Source of the DNA: Calliopsis andreniformis
Taxonomy: Eukaryota > Arthropoda > Insecta > Hymenoptera > Andrenidae
Direction: 5' to 3'
Length of the DNA stretch: 64,000 bases
NCBI RefSeq assembly: GCF_051401765.1
Contig: NW_027480450.1
Span: 310,001-374,000, forward strand
Part shown: piece by piece, positions 1-14,164 of the stretch
How the letters are laid out: every line of letters starts with the position of its first letter
Position numbering within the stretch: the first letter of the stretch is position 1
Translations under genes and position numbers: made by a program
The notes under the pieces: generated by a model
The model's database searches: none
Seen by the model: only the letters and a program-made list of their open reading frames with translations
Told to the model about the DNA's origin: nothing

Positions 1-3000
1 TCAATCTTCAAGCCTCAATCCTCAATCCTCAATTCTCAATCCTCAATCGTCAGTCCTCAGTCCTGAATCCTCAATCCTCAACCCTCAGCCCTCATCCTCA
101 ATCCTCAATCCTCAATCGTCAAACCTCAATCTTCAATCCTCAATACACAATCTTCAATCCTCAATCCTCAGTCGTCAAACCTCAATTCTGAATCCTCAAT
201 CCCGTACCCTCAGTCTTCAGCCCTCAGTTCTCAACAATCAGTTGTCAATCCTCAATCCTCAATAGAAAATCCTCAATTCACAGTTTTCAATGCTCAATAC
301 TCCATCTGCAATCTTCAAATCTCTATGCACAAACTTCAATTCTCACCACTCAACCCTCAACACTCAGTCCTCAATGTCCAATCCTCAATCCTCAATTCTC
401 AATCTTCAATCCTCAATCCTCAATCCTCAATCCTCAATCTTCAATCCTCTATACTCAATTTTCAATCCTGAATCATCAGTCCTCAAACATTAATTCTGAA
501 TCCTCAATGCTAAATCTTCAACCCGTAATCCTCAGTCCTCAATACTCAAACATCAATCCTCAATTCTCAATACTCAATATAATATCCTGAATTCTCAGGG
601 TTCAAAACTCAAACCTCAATACTCAACCCTCAGCCCTCATCCGCCATACTCAATCCTCAATCCTCAATCCTCAATTCTCATTCCTCAAACCTCAATCCTC
701 AACCCTCAGTCCTCATCCTCAATTCTCAATTCTCAACCCTCAGTCCTCAATACTCAATCTTCAATCCTCAATAATCAATCTCCAATCCTAGATCCTCAAT
801 CCCCAAACCTCAATCCTTAATCCTCAATCCTCAATCTTCAATCCTCAATACTAAATCTTCAATCCTCAATCCTCAGTCCTCAAACCTCAATTCTGAACCC
901 TCAATCCTGAATCCTCAATCTTCAGACCGCAGTCCTCAACAATCTGTCGTCAATCCTCAATCCTCAGTAGAATATCCTCAATTCACAGTTTTCAATACTC
1001 AATACTCAATCTGCAATCTTCAAATCTCTATCCACAAACATCAATTCTCATCACTCACCCTCAACACTCAGTCCCCAATCCTCAATCTTTAATCCTCAAT
1101 CCTCAATCCTCAATCCTCAACCCTCAGCCCTGATCCTCAATCCTCTATCCTCAATCATCAATCCTCAATCCTCAATCCTCAATCTTCACTACTCGATACT
1201 CAATCTTCAATCTTCAATGCTCAATCCTCAATCCTCAATTCTCAGTCCTCAATCCTCAATCCTCATTCCTCAAACCTCAATCCTCAGTCCTCAATCCTCG
1301 TTCTTCAATCCTCAATACCCAATCCTCAATCCTCAATCCTCAATCCTCAATTCTCAATCCTCAACCCTGAATCTTCAATCCTCAGTCCCAAATCCTCAAT
1401 CTTCAATCCTCATTACTCATTCCTCAATCCTCAATCCCCAATCCTCAATTTTCAATCCTCAATACTCAACCTTCGATCCTCAATCCTCAATCCTCTATCC
1501 TCGATCCTCAATCCTCAGTCATCAAACCTCAATATGCAATACTCAATCGTCATTCCGCTGTCCTCAATCCTCAATCCTCAATCCTCGTTCCTCAATCCTC
1601 ATTCCTCAACCCTCAGTCCTCATCCTCAGTTCTCAATTCTCAATCCTCAATCTGCAATCCTCAATCTTCAATCCTCAATAATCAGTCTCCAATCCTAGAT
1701 CCTCAATCCCCAGTCCTCAATCCTTAATCCTCAATCTTCTACTCTCAATCCCCAGTCCTCAATCTTCAATCCTCAATGCTCAATGCAAAATCCTCAATCC
1801 TCAGCCCTCAATCCACAACCCTCAATCCTCAAACCTCAATCCTCAACCGTCAGTCCTCGTACTCAACCCTCAACCTTCAATACACAATCGTAAATACTCA
1901 ATCTTCAATCCTCAATCCTCAATCCTCAATCCTCAATCCTCAACATTCAACACACAACCCTCAACCATCAATCCTCAATACTCAACCATCAATCCTCAAT
2001 TCTCAATACTCAATAGAATAACCTGAAGTCTCATGGTTCAATACTCAATCCACAATATACAATAATGAAATCTCAATCCTCAAACATCAATCCTCAATTC
2101 TCAATCCTCAATACTCAACCATCAATCCTCAATTCTCAATACTCAATAGAATATCCTGAATTCGCATGTTTCAATTCTCAAACCCCAATCATCAACCCTC
2201 ACCCCTCATCCTCCATCCTCGATCCTCAATCCTCAATCCTCAATCTTCAATCCTCAATACTCAATCTTCTATCTTCAATACTCAATCCTCAATCCTCAAT
2301 CTTCAATCCTAAATACTGAATCTTCAATCCTCTGTCCTCAACTCTCAATCCTCAATCCTGCATCTTCAATCCTCAGACCCAAATCCTCAATCTTCAATCC
2401 TCAATCCTCAATCCTCAATCCTCAATCCTCAATCCCCAATCCTCAATCTTCAATCCTCAATACCCAATCTTCTATCCTCAATCCTCAATCCTCAATCCTC
2501 ATTCCTCAATCCTCAATCATCAATCCTCAACCTTCAATACTCAATCCTTAATCCTCAATTCTCAATCCTCAATACTCAACCATCAATCCTCAATTTTCAA
2601 TACTCAATAGAATATCCTGAATTCGCAGGTTTCAATACTCAAACCTCAATCCTCAATCCTCACCACTCATCGTCCATCCTCGATCCTCAATCCTCAATCC
2701 TCAATTTTCAGTCCTCAATCCCCAATCCTCAATCTTCAATCCTCAATACTCAATCTTCAATCCTCAACCGTCAGTCCTCGTCCTCAACCCTCAACCCTCA
2801 ATACTCAGTCATCAATACTCAATCTTCAATCCTCAATCCTCAATCCTCAAGCCTCAACCGTCAATCCTCAATCCTCAATCCTCAACCCTCAATCCTCAGT
2901 GCTCAAACCTCAAACCAGAATCCTCAATCCTCAGACCTCAGTCCTCAACAATCAGTTGTCAATCCTCAATCCTCAATAGAATATCCTCAATTCACAGTTT

Positions 3001-4844
3001 TCAATACTCAATACTCAATCTGCAATCTTCAAATCTCGATCCACAAACATCAATCCTCATCACTCAGCCCTTAACGCTCAGTCCTCAACGTTCAATCCGC
3101 AATACTCAATTCTCAATCTTCAATCCTCAATCCTCAACCTTCAATCCTCAATACTCAATCTTCTATCTTCAATACTCAATCCTCAATCCTCAATCTTCAA
3201 TCCTAAATACTCAATCTTCAATCCTCAATCCTCAACTCTCAATCCTCAATCCTGAATCTTCAATCCTCTGACCCAAATCCTCAATCTTCAATCCTCAATC
3301 CTCAATCCTCAATCCTCATTCCTCAATCCTCAATCATCAATCCTCAACCTTCAATACTCAATCCTTAATCCTCAATTCTCAATCCTCAATACTCAACCAT
3401 CAATACTCAATTTTCAATACTCAATAGAATATCCTGAATTCGCAGGTTTCAATACTCAAACCTCAATCCTCGACACTCAATCCTCAATTATCAATCTTCA
3501 ATCCTCAATACTCAATCTTCAATCTTCAATCCTCAATCCTCAATGCTCAATCTTCAATCCTCAATACTCAATCTTCAATCCTCAATCCACAACTCTCAAT
3601 CATCAATCCTCAATCTTCAATACTCAATACTCAATCCTCAATTCTCAATCCTCAATCCTCAGCCGTCAGTCCTCAACAATCAGTTGTCAATCCTCCATCC
3701 TCAATAGAATATCCTCAATTCACAGTTTTCAATAGTCAATACTCAATCTGCAATCTTCATATCTCTATCCACAAACATCAATTCTCATCACTCAGCCCTC
3801 AACACTGAGTCCTCAATATTCAATCCTCAATCCTCAATACTCAATCTTCAATCCTCAATACTGAATCTTCAACCCTCAGTCCCAAATACTCAATCTTCAA
3901 TCCTCAAACCTCAATCCTCAATCCTCAATCTCCAATCCTCAATCTTCAATCCTCAATACCCAATCTTCAATCCTCAATCCTCAATCCTCAGCCCTCATTC
4001 CTCAATCCTCAATCATCAATCCTCAATCTTCAATACTCAATCCTTAATCCTCAATTCTCATTCCTCAATACCCAACCATCAATCCTCAATTCTCAATAAC
4101 CAATAGAATATCCTGAACTCGCAGGTTTCAATACTCAAACCTCAATCCTCAACCCTCACCACTCATCCTCCATCCTCGATTCTCAATTCTCAATCCTCAA
4201 TCTTCAATCCTCAATACTCAATCTTCAATCTTCAATCCTCAATCCTCAATACTCAATCTTCAATCCTAAATACGCAATCTTCAACCCTCAATCCTCAATC
4301 CTCATTACTCAATCCTCAATCCTCAATCCCCAATCCTCAATCTTCAATCCTCAATATTCAATCCTCAATACTCAATCTTCAATCCTCAATCCTGAGTCCT
4401 AAAACGTCAATTCTGAATCCTCAACCCTGAATCATCAATCTTCAGCCCTAAGTCCTCAACAATCAGTTGTCAATCCTCAATCCTCAATAGAATATCCTCA
4501 ATTCACAGTTTTCAATACTCAATACTCAATCTGCAATCTTCAAATCTCTATCCACAAACATCAATCCTCATCACTCAACCCTCAACACTCAGTCCCAAAT
4601 CCTCAACTTTCAATCCTCAATACTCAATCCTCAATCCTCAATCCTCAATCTTCAATCCTCAATACTAAACCTTCAATCCTCAATCCTCAATTCTCAATCC
4701 TCAATCCTCAATCCTCAATCGTCAATCTTCAATCCTGAATACTCAGGCTTCAATCCTCAATTCTCAATCCTCAATCCTCAACCCGCATTCTTCAATCCTC
4801 AATACCCAATCCTCAATCTTCAATCCTCAATCCTCAATCCTCAA
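1..4844. repeat. 4.8-kb block, copy 1 of the 6904-bp-offset pair (cut by the window edge)
   Basis: Every position from 1 to 4844 aligns with the position 6904 bases further on, without indel. Differences I noticed are single bases: near 209 (GTCTTCAG against GACTTCAG), 686, 1068, 1231, 2767, 3098, 3729 and 4523. That is well above 99 percent identity over the compared text. The match ends at 4844, inside a run of consensus heptamers. The block holds module A at 277, 982, 2991, 3719 and 4502, module B at 586, 2155, 2616, 3433 and 4112, and module C at 2022. The true left end lies outside the window. Confidence 0.93.
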
Positions 4845-5569
4845 ACCACAATCCTCAATCTTCAATCCTCAATACTCAACCTTCAATCCTCAATCCTCAA
4901 TCCTCAATCCTCAGTCCCCAATCCTCAATCTTCAATCCTGAATCCTCAATCCTCAATCCTCAATCCTCAATCCTCAATCCTCAATGCTCAATCTTCAATC
5001 CTCAATCCTCAATCCTCAATCCTCAATCCCCTATCCTCAATCCTCAATCCTCAATCCTCAATCCTCAATATCCAATCCTCAATCTTCAATCCACAATCCT
5101 CAGTCCTCAAACCTCAATCCTGAATCCTCAATCCTGAATCCTCAATCTTCAGCCCAGAGTACTCAACAATCAGTTGTCAATCCTCAGTCCTCAACAGAAT
5201 ATCCTCAATTCACAGTTTTCAATACTCAAAGCTCAATCTGCAATCTTCAAATCTCTATCCACAAAGATCAATTATCATCACTCAACCCTCAGCATTCAGT
5301 CCCCAATCCTCAATCTTCAATCCTCAATCCTCAATCCTGAATCGTCAATCTTCAATCTTCAGTCCTCAATCCTCAATCTTCAATCCTCAGTCCCCAATCC
5401 TCAATCTTCAATCCTGAATCCTCAATCATCAATCCTCAATCCTCAATCCACAATCTCCAATCCTCAATCTTCAATCCTCAATACCCAATCTTCAATCCTC
5501 AATCCTCAATCCTCAGCCCTCATTCCTCAATCCTCAATCATCAATCCTCAATCTTCAATACTCAATCCT
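4822..5569. repeat. 748-bp block, copy 1 (second copy 12739-13486)
   Basis: This stretch matches 12739-13486 at offset 7917. It contains module A at 5209, a subtype with CAACAGAATA before the TTCACAG unit and AAAGATCAATTATC in units 17-19. The same subtype recurs at 13126, 15434, 36848, 39482 and 49344. The left edge overlaps the end of the 4.8-kb block by a run of plain heptamers, so the exact joint cannot be placed within about 23 bp. Confidence 0.88.
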
Positions 5570-5575
5570 CAATCC

Positions 5576-7572
5576 TCAATCCTCAATCCTCAATCCTCAG
5601 TCATCAATCCTCAATCTTCAATACTCAATCGTCAATCCTCAATCCTGAATCCTCAACCTTCAGCCCTCAGTCCTCTACAATCAGTTGTCAATTCTCAATC
5701 CTCAATAGAATATCCTCAGTTCACAGTTTTCAATACTCAAAACTCAAGCTGCAATCTTCAAATCTCTATCCTCAAACATCTATTCTCATCACTCAACCCT
5801 CAACACTCAGTCCCCAATCCTCAATCTTCAATCCTCAATCCTCAATCCTTAATCCTCAGTCCTCAATCTTCAATCCTCAATACTGAATCTTCAATCCTCA
5901 ATCCTCAATTCTCAATCCTCAATCCTCAATCCTGAAACGTCAATCTTCAAACCTGAATACTCAATCTTCAATCCTCAACCCTCAATCCTCAATACTCAAC
6001 CCTCATTCTTCAATCCTCAATACCCAATCCTCAATCCTCAATCCTCATTCCTCAAACCTCAATCCTCAGTCATCAATCCTCATTCTTCAATCCTCAATAC
6101 CCAATCCTCAATCCTCAATCCTCAATTCTCAATCCTCAATCCTCAGCCCTTAGTCCTCAACAATCTGTTGTCAATCCTCCATTATTAAAAGAATATCCTC
6201 AATTCACAGTTTTCAATACTCAATACTCAATCTGCAATCTTCATATCTCTATCCACAAACATCAATTCTCATCACTCAGACCTCAACACTCAGTCCTCAA
6301 TGTTCAATCCTCAATCCTCAATACTCAATCTTCAATCCTCAATACTGAATCTTCAATCCTCAGTCCCAAATACTCAATCTTCAATCCTCAAACCTCAATC
6401 CTCAATCCTCAATCCTCAATCCTCAATCCTCAATCCTCAACCCTCAGTCATCAATCCTCAATATTCAATACTCAATCGTCAATACGCAGTCCTCAATCCT
6501 CAATCCTCAATCCTCGTTCCTCAAACCTCAATCCTCAACCCTCAGTCCTCATCCTCAGTTCTCAATCCTCAATCCTCAATCCTCAATCCTCAATCCTCAA
6601 TCTTCAATCCTCAATAATCAAACTCTAATCCTAGATCCTCAATCACCAATCCTCAATCCTTAATCCTCAATCTTCAACCCTCAATCCCCAGTACTCAATC
6701 TTCAATCCTCAATCCTCAACCCATAATCCTCAATCCTCAATCTTCAATCCTCAATACTGAATGTTCAATCCTCAATCCTCAATTCTCAATCCTCAATCCT
6801 CAATCCTCAAACGTCTATCTTCAAACCTGAATACTCAATCTTCAATCCTCAACCCTCAATCCTCAATCCTCAACCCTCATTCTTCAATCCTCAATACCAA
6901 ATCCTCAATCTTCAAGCCTCAATCCTCAATCCTCAATTCTCAATCCTCAATCGTCAGTCCTCAGTCCTGAATCCTCAATCCTCAACCCTCAGACCTCATC
7001 CTCAATCCTCAATCCTCAATCGTCAAACCTCAATCTTCAATCCTCAATACACAATCTTCAATCCTCAATCCTCAGTCGTCAAACCTCAATTCTGAATCCT
7101 CAATCCCGTACCCTCAGACTTCAGCCCTCAGTTCTCAACAATCAGTTGTCAATCCTCAATCCTCAATAGAAAATCCTCAATTCACAGTTTTCAATGCTCA
7201 ATACTCCATCTGCAATCTTCAAATCTCTATGCACAAACTTCAATTCTCACCACTCAACCCTCAACACTCAGTCCTCAATGTCCAATCCTCAATCCTCAAT
7301 TCTCAATCTTCAATCCTCAATCCTCAATCCTCAATCCTCAATCTTCAATCCTCTATACTCAATTTTCAATCCTGAATCATCAGTCCTCAAACATTAATTC
7401 TGAATCCTCAATGCTAAATCTTCAACCCGTAATCCTCAGTCCTCAATACTCAAACATCAATCCTCAATTCTCAATACTCAATATAATATCCTGAATTCTC
7501 AGGGTTCAAAACTCAAACCTCAATACTCAACCCTCAGCCCTCATCCGCCATACTCAATCCTCAATCCTCAAT
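5576..7572. repeat. 2.0-kb block, left arm of a pair with 23755-25751
   Basis: This matches 23755-25751 at a constant offset of 18179. It covers module A at 5720, 6203 (preceded by the odd units TTATTAA AAGAATA) and 7181, and module B at 7490. The right end overlaps the start of the second 4.8-kb copy at 6905, so both paralogous relations share 6905-7572. The pairing resumes at 7677 after a patch in the other copy. Confidence 0.9.
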
Positions 7573-10500
7573 CCTCAATTCTCATTCCTCATACCTCAAT
7601 CCTCAACCCTCAGTCCTCATCCTCAATTCTCAATTCTCAACCCTCAGTCCTCAATACTCAATCTTCAATCCTCAATAATCAATCTCCAATCCTAGATCCT
7701 CAATCCCCAAACCTCAATCCTTAATCCTCAATCCTCAATCTTCAATCCTCAATACTAAATCTTCAATCCTCAATCCTCAGTCCTCAAACCTCAATTCTGA
7801 ACCCTCAATCCTGAATCCTCAATCTTCAGACCGCAGTCCTCAACAATCTGTCGTCAATCCTCAATCCTCAGTAGAATATCCTCAATTCACAGTTTTCAAT
7901 ACTCAATACTCAATCTGCAATCTTCAAATCTCTATCCACAAACATCAATTCTCATCACTCACCCTCAACACGCAGTCCCCAATCCTCAATCTTTAATCCT
8001 CAATCCTCAATCCTCAATCCTCAACCCTCAGCCCTGATCCTCAATCCTCTATCCTCAATCATCAATCCTCAATCCTCAATCCTCAATCTTCACTACTCGA
8101 TACTCAATCTTCAATCTTCAATGCTCAATCTTCAATCCTCAATTCTCAGTCCTCAATCCTCAATCCTCATTCCTCAAACCTCAATCCTCAGTCCTCAATC
8201 CTCGTTCTTCAATCCTCAATACCCAATCCTCAATCCTCAATCCTCAATCCTCAATTCTCAATCCTCAACCCTGAATCTTCAATCCTCAGTCCCAAATCCT
8301 CAATCTTCAATCCTCATTACTCATTCCTCAATCCTCAATCCCCAATCCTCAATTTTCAATCCTCAATACTCAACCTTCGATCCTCAATCCTCAATCCTCT
8401 ATCCTCGATCCTCAATCCTCAGTCATCAAACCTCAATATGCAATACTCAATCGTCATTCCGCTGTCCTCAATCCTCAATCCTCAATCCTCGTTCCTCAAT
8501 CCTCATTCCTCAACCCTCAGTCCTCATCCTCAGTTCTCAATTCTCAATCCTCAATCTGCAATCCTCAATCTTCAATCCTCAATAATCAGTCTCCAATCCT
8601 AGATCCTCAATCCCCAGTCCTCAATCCTTAATCCTCAATCTTCTACTCTCAATCCCCAGTCCTCAATCTTCAATCCTCAATGCTCAATGCAAAATCCTCA
8701 ATCCTCAGCCCTCAATCCACAACCCTCAATCCTCAAACCTCAATCCTCAACCGTCAGTCCTCGTACTCAACCCTCAACCTTCAATACACAATCGTAAATA
8801 CTCAATCTTCAATCCTCAATCCTCAATCCTCAATCCTCAATCCTCAACATTCAACACACAACCCTCAACCATCAATCCTCAATACTCAACCATCAATCCT
8901 CAATTCTCAATACTCAATAGAATAACCTGAAGTCTCATGGTTCAATACTCAATCCACAATATACAATAATGAAATCTCAATCCTCAAACATCAATCCTCA
9001 ATTCTCAATCCTCAATACTCAACCATCAATCCTCAATTCTCAATACTCAATAGAATATCCTGAATTCGCATGTTTCAATTCTCAAACCCCAATCATCAAC
9101 CCTCACCCCTCATCCTCCATCCTCGATCCTCAATCCTCAATCCTCAATCTTCAATCCTCAATACTCAATCTTCTATCTTCAATACTCAATCCTCAATCCT
9201 CAATCTTCAATCCTAAATACTGAATCTTCAATCCTCTGTCCTCAACTCTCAATCCTCAATCCTGCATCTTCAATCCTCAGACCCAAATCCTCAATCTTCA
9301 ATCCTCAATCCTCAATCCTCAATCCTCAATCCTCAATCCCCAATCCTCAATCTTCAATCCTCAATACCCAATCTTCTATCCTCAATCCTCAATCCTCAAT
9401 CCTCATTCCTCAATCCTCAATCATCAATCCTCAACCTTCAATACTCAATCCTTAATCCTCAATTCTCAATCCTCAATACTCAACCATCAATCCTCAATTT
9501 TCAATACTCAATAGAATATCCTGAATTCGCAGGTTTCAATACTCAAACCTCAATCCTCAATCCTCACCACTCATCGTCCATCCTCGATCCTCAATCCTCA
9601 ATCCTCAATTTTCAGTCCTCAATCCCCAATCCTCAATCTTCAATCCTCAATACTCAATCTTCAATCCTGAACCGTCAGTCCTCGTCCTCAACCCTCAACC
9701 CTCAATACTCAGTCATCAATACTCAATCTTCAATCCTCAATCCTCAATCCTCAAGCCTCAACCGTCAATCCTCAATCCTCAATCCTCAACCCTCAATCCT
9801 CAGTGCTCAAACCTCAAACCAGAATCCTCAATCCTCAGACCTCAGTCCTCAACAATCAGTTGTCAATCCTCAATCCTCAATAGAATATCCTCAATTCACA
9901 GTTTTCAATACTCAATACTCAATCTGCAATCTTCAAATCTCGATCCACAAACATCAATCCTCATCACTCAGCCCTTAACGCTCAGTCCTCAACGTTCAAT
10001 ACGCAATACTCAATTCTCAATCTTCAATCCTCAATCCTCAACCTTCAATCCTCAATACTCAATCTTCTATCTTCAATACTCAATCCTCAATCCTCAATCT
10101 TCAATCCTAAATACTCAATCTTCAATCCTCAATCCTCAACTCTCAATCCTCAATCCTGAATCTTCAATCCTCTGACCCAAATCCTCAATCTTCAATCCTC
10201 AATCCTCAATCCTCAATCCTCATTCCTCAATCCTCAATCATCAATCCTCAACCTTCAATACTCAATCCTTAATCCTCAATTCTCAATCCTCAATACTCAA
10301 CCATCAATACTCAATTTTCAATACTCAATAGAATATCCTGAATTCGCAGGTTTCAATACTCAAACCTCAATCCTCGACACTCAATCCTCAATTATCAATC
10401 TTCAATCCTCAATACTCAATCTTCAATCTTCAATCCTCAATCCTCAATGCTCAATCTTCAATCCTCAATACTCAATCTTCAATCCTCAATCCACAACTCT

Positions 10501-11748
10501 CAATCATCAATCCTCAATCTTCAATACTCAATACTCAATCCTCAATTCTCAATCCTCAATCCTCAGCCGTCAGTCCTCAACAATCAGTTGTCAATCCTCC
10601 ATCCTCAATAGAATATCCTCAATTCACAGTTTTCAATACTCAATACTCAATCTGCAATCTTCATATCTCTATCCACAAACATCAATTCTCATCACTCAGC
10701 CCTCAACACTGAGTCCTCAATATTCAATCCTCAATCCTCAATACTCAATCTTCAATCCTCAATACTGAATCTTCAACCCTCAGTCCCAAATACTCAATCT
10801 TCAATCCTCAAACCTCAATCCTCAATCCTCAATCTCCAATCCTCAATCTTCAATCCTCAATACCCAATCTTCAATCCTCAATCCTCAATCCTCAGCCCTC
10901 ATTCCTCAATCCTCAATCATCAATCCTCAATCTTCAATACTCAATCCTTAATCCTCAATTCTCATTCCTCAATACCCAACCATCAATCCTCAATTCTCAA
11001 TAACCAATAGAATATCCTGAACTCGCAGGTTTCAATACTCAAACCTCAATCCTCAACCCTCACCACTCATCCTCCATCCTCGATTCTCAATTCTCAATCC
11101 TCAATCTTCAATCCTCAATACTCAATCTTCAATCTTCAATCCTCAATCCTCAATACTCAATCTTCAATCCTAAATACGCAATCTTCAACCCTCAATCCTC
11201 AATCCTCATTACTCAATCCTCAATCCTCAATCCCCAATCCTCAATCTTCAATCCTCAATATTCAATCCTCAATACTCAATCTTCAATCCTCAATCCTGAG
11301 TCCTAAAACGTCAATTCTGAATCCTCAACCCTGAATCATCAATCTTCAGCCCTAAGTCCTCAACAATCAGTTGTCAATCCTCAATCCTCAATAGAATATC
11401 CTCAATTCACAGTTTTCAATACTCAACACTCAATCTGCAATCTTCAAATCTCTATCCACAAACATCAATCCTCATCACTCAACCCTCAACACTCAGTCCC
11501 AAATCCTCAACTTTCAATCCTCAATACTCAATCCTCAATCCTCAATCCTCAATCTTCAATCCTCAATACTAAACCTTCAATCCTCAATCCTCAATTCTCA
11601 ATCCTCAATCCTCAATCCTCAATCGTCAATCTTCAATCCTGAATACTCAGGCTTCAATCCTCAATTCTCAATCCTCAATCCTCAACCCGCATTCTTCAAT
11701 CCTCAATACCCAATCCTCAATCTTCAATCCTCAATCCTCAATCCTCAA
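6905..11748. repeat. 4.8-kb block, copy 2
   Basis: This is the second copy of 1-4844. It also carries the right arm that pairs with 25937-27989 (offset 18200) up to position 9789. It contains module A at 7181, 7886, 9895, 10623 and 11406, module B at 7490, 9059, 9520, 10337 and 11016, and module C at 8926. Around 7941-7960 one unit has lost a base (CACTCACCCTCAACAC); the same lesion is present at about 1040 and 26160, so it predates the copying. Confidence 0.93.
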
Positions 11749-12761
11749 TTCTCAATTCTCAATCCTCAGTCCGCAGTCCTCAACCCTCAATTCTCAATCT
11801 TCAATCCTCAATACTGAATCTTCAATCCTCAATCCTCAATCCTCAATCCTCAATCCAGAATCTTCAATCCTCAGTACCCAATCCTCAATCTTCAATCCTC
11901 AATCCTCAATCCTCAATCCTCAAACCTCAACCCTCAACCGTCAGTCCTCGTCCCCAATCCTCAACCCTCAATACTCAATCATCAATACTCAATTTTCAAT
12001 CCTCAAACCCCAATCCTCAATCCTAAATCCTCAATTCTCAATATTCAACACACAACCCTCAACCATCAATCCTCAATACTCAATACTCAATGGAATATCC
12101 TGAATTCTCATGGTTCAATACTGAATCCACAATATTCAATAATCAAATCTCAATCCTCAGTACCCAATACTCAATCTTCAATCCTGAATCCTCAATCCTC
12201 AATCCTCAAACCTCAATCCTCAATCTTCAATCCTCAATACTCAACCTTCAATCCTCAATCCTCAATCCTCAATCCTCAATCCTCAATCCTCTATCCTCAA
12301 CCTTCAACCCTCAATACTCAATCCTCAATCCTCAATCCTCAATCCTCAATCCTAAATTCTCAATCCTCTATCCTCCATTCTCAGACCTCAAACATCAATA
12401 CTCAACCCTTAGTCCTCTTCCTCAAACCACAACCCTCAATCCTCAATCCTCAATCTTCTATCATCAATATTCAATCTTCAATCCTCAATCCTCAATCCTC
12501 AATCCTCAATCCTCATTCTTCAATCCTCAATACCCAATCCTCAATCTTCAATCCTCAATCCTCAACCCTCAATTCTCAATCCTCAACCCTCAGTCCTCAG
12601 TCCTTAAACCTCAATCCTCAAACCTCAATCCTCAATCCTCAATCTTCAATCCTCAATACTCAATCTTCAATCCTCAATCCTCAGTCCTCAATCCTCAATC
12701 TTCAATCCTCAGTCCCCAATCCTCAATCTTCAATCCTGAATCCTCAATCCTCAATCCTCAA
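11749..12761. repeat. 1013-bp segment absent from the first copy
   Basis: In the first copy, the sequence matching 11748 is followed directly by the sequence matching 12762, so this segment is missing there or was gained here. It holds module C at 12099 and many plain heptamers. Two 6-bp units occur, near 11945 (CAGTCCTCGTCCCCAA) and 12415 (TCCTCTTCCTCAAA). They account for the length being two short of 145 heptamers. Parts recur at 33430-33963 and 35434-35836. Confidence 0.85.
12091..12166 (+). repeat. Module C type copy (CCTGAATTCTCATGG variant block)
   Basis: This is the third ordered block: TGGAATA (TAGAATA elsewhere), TCCTGAA, TTCTCAT, GGTTCAA, TACTGAA, TCCACAA, TATTCAA (or TATACAA), TAATCAA, ATCTCAA, TCCTCAG. 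I counted 13 copies. The CCTGA-equivalent starts at 2022, 8926, 12099, 14407, 18646, 20038, 21415, 27126, 30531, 33787, 35443, 42568 and 52430. In several copies it continues as TCCTCAA, ACATCAA or ACGTCAA, TTCTCAA, CACTCAA. That is the same order as the end of module A. Confidence 0.85.
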
Positions 12762-13486
12762 ACCACAATCCTCAATCTTCAATCCTCAATACTCAACCTT
12801 CAATCCTCAATCCTCAATCCTCAATCCTCAGTCCCCAATCCTCAATCTTCAATCCTGAATCCTCAATCCTCAATCCTCAATCCTCAATCCTCAATCCTCA
12901 ATGCTCAATCTTCAATCCTCAATCCTCAATCCTCAATCCTCAATCCCCTATCCTCAATCCTCAATCCTCAATGTTCAATCCTCAATATCCAATCCTCAAA
13001 CTTCAATCCACAATCCTCAGTCCTCAAACCTCAATCCTGAATCCTCAATCCTGAATCCTCAATCTTCAGCCCAGAGTACTCAACAATCAGTTGTCAATCC
13101 TCAGTCCTCAACAGAATATCCTCAATTCACAGTTTTCAATACTCAAAGCTCAATCTGCAATCTTCAAATCTCTATCCACAAAGATCAATTATCATCACTC
13201 AACCCTCAGCATTCAGTCCCCAATCCTCAATCTTCAATCCTCAATCCTCAATCCTGAATCGTCAATCTTCAATCTTCAGTCCTCAATCCTCAATCTTCAA
13301 TCCTCAGTCCCCAATCCTCAATCTTCAATCCTGAATCCTCAATCATCAATCCTCAATCCTCAATCCACAATCTCCAATCCTCAATCTTCAATCCTCAATA
13401 CCCAATCTTCAATCCTCAATCCTCAATCCTCAGCCCTCATTCCTCAATCCTCAATCATCAATCCTCAATCTTCAATACTCAATCCT
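12739..13486. repeat. 748-bp block, copy 2
   Basis: This is the copy of 4822-5569, lying within the first unit of the 2308-bp tandem. After 13486 the sequence switches to a copy of about 4043-4140 (module B at 13554, with the rare CTCGCAG unit), and from 13587 to a copy of 3466-4043. Confidence 0.86.
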
Positions 13487-13586
13487 TAATCCTCAATTCT
13501 CATTCCTCAATACCCAACCATCAATCCTCAATTCTCAATAACCAATAGAATATCCTGAACTCGCAGGTTTCAATACTCAAACCTCA

Positions 13587-14164
13587 ATCCTCGACACTCA
13601 ATCCTCAATTATCAATCTTCAATCCTCAATACTCAATCTTCAATCTTCAATCCTCAATCCTCAATGCTCAATCTTCAATCCTCAATACTCAATCTTCAAT
13701 CCTCAATCCACAACTCTCAATCATCAATCCTCAATCTTCAATACTCAATACTCAATCCTCAATTCTCAATCCTCAATCCTCAGCCGTCAGTCCTCAACAA
13801 TCAGTTGTCAATCCTCCATCCTCAATAGAATATCCTCAATTCACAGTTTTCAATACTCAATACTCAATCTGCAATCTTCATATCTCTATCCACAAACATC
13901 AATTCTCATCACTCAGCCCTCAACACTGAGTCCTCAATATTCAATCCTCAATCCTCAATACTCAATCTTCAATCCTCAATACTGAATCTTCAACCCTCAG
14001 TCCCAAATACTCAATCTTCAATCCTCAAACCTCAATCCTCAATCCTCAATCTCCAATCCTCAACCTTCAATCCTCAATACCCAATCTTCAATCCTCAATC
14101 CTCAATCCTCAGCCCTCATTCCTCAATCCTCAATCATCAATCCTCAATCTTCAATACTCAATCC
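13587..14164. repeat. 578-bp transplanted segment (same as 3466-4043 and 10370-10947)
   Basis: The stretch starting with the rare unit order TCCTCGA CACTCAA and TTATCAA matches 10370-10947 at offset 3217. It carries module A at 13840. It is joined on its left to a piece that lies about 650 bp downstream in the source, so the order of pieces is rearranged relative to the source block. Confidence 0.82.

Larger units (their letters stand above)
11853..14160. repeat. 2308-bp tandem, unit 1
   Basis: 11853-13372 matches 14161-15680 at a constant offset of 2308. The unit opens with the rare heptamers ATCCAGA-ATCTTCA and includes module C at 12099 and module A at 13126 and 13840. The second unit is complete only for its first 1.5 kb. 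Confidence 0.88.

Noticed and set aside
6180..6200. Odd units TTATTAA AAGAATA (also near 24361) as a possible insertion scar
   Set aside because: They keep the 7-bp register and are the expected unit 7-8 positions of module A with a few substitutions, so no insertion is needed.
12090..13040. 316-codon open frame beginning at the TGGAATA unit of module C
   Set aside because: The start codon exists only because TAGAATA became TGGAATA. The tandem copy at 14398 has CGGAATA and no start, so there is no conserved start.
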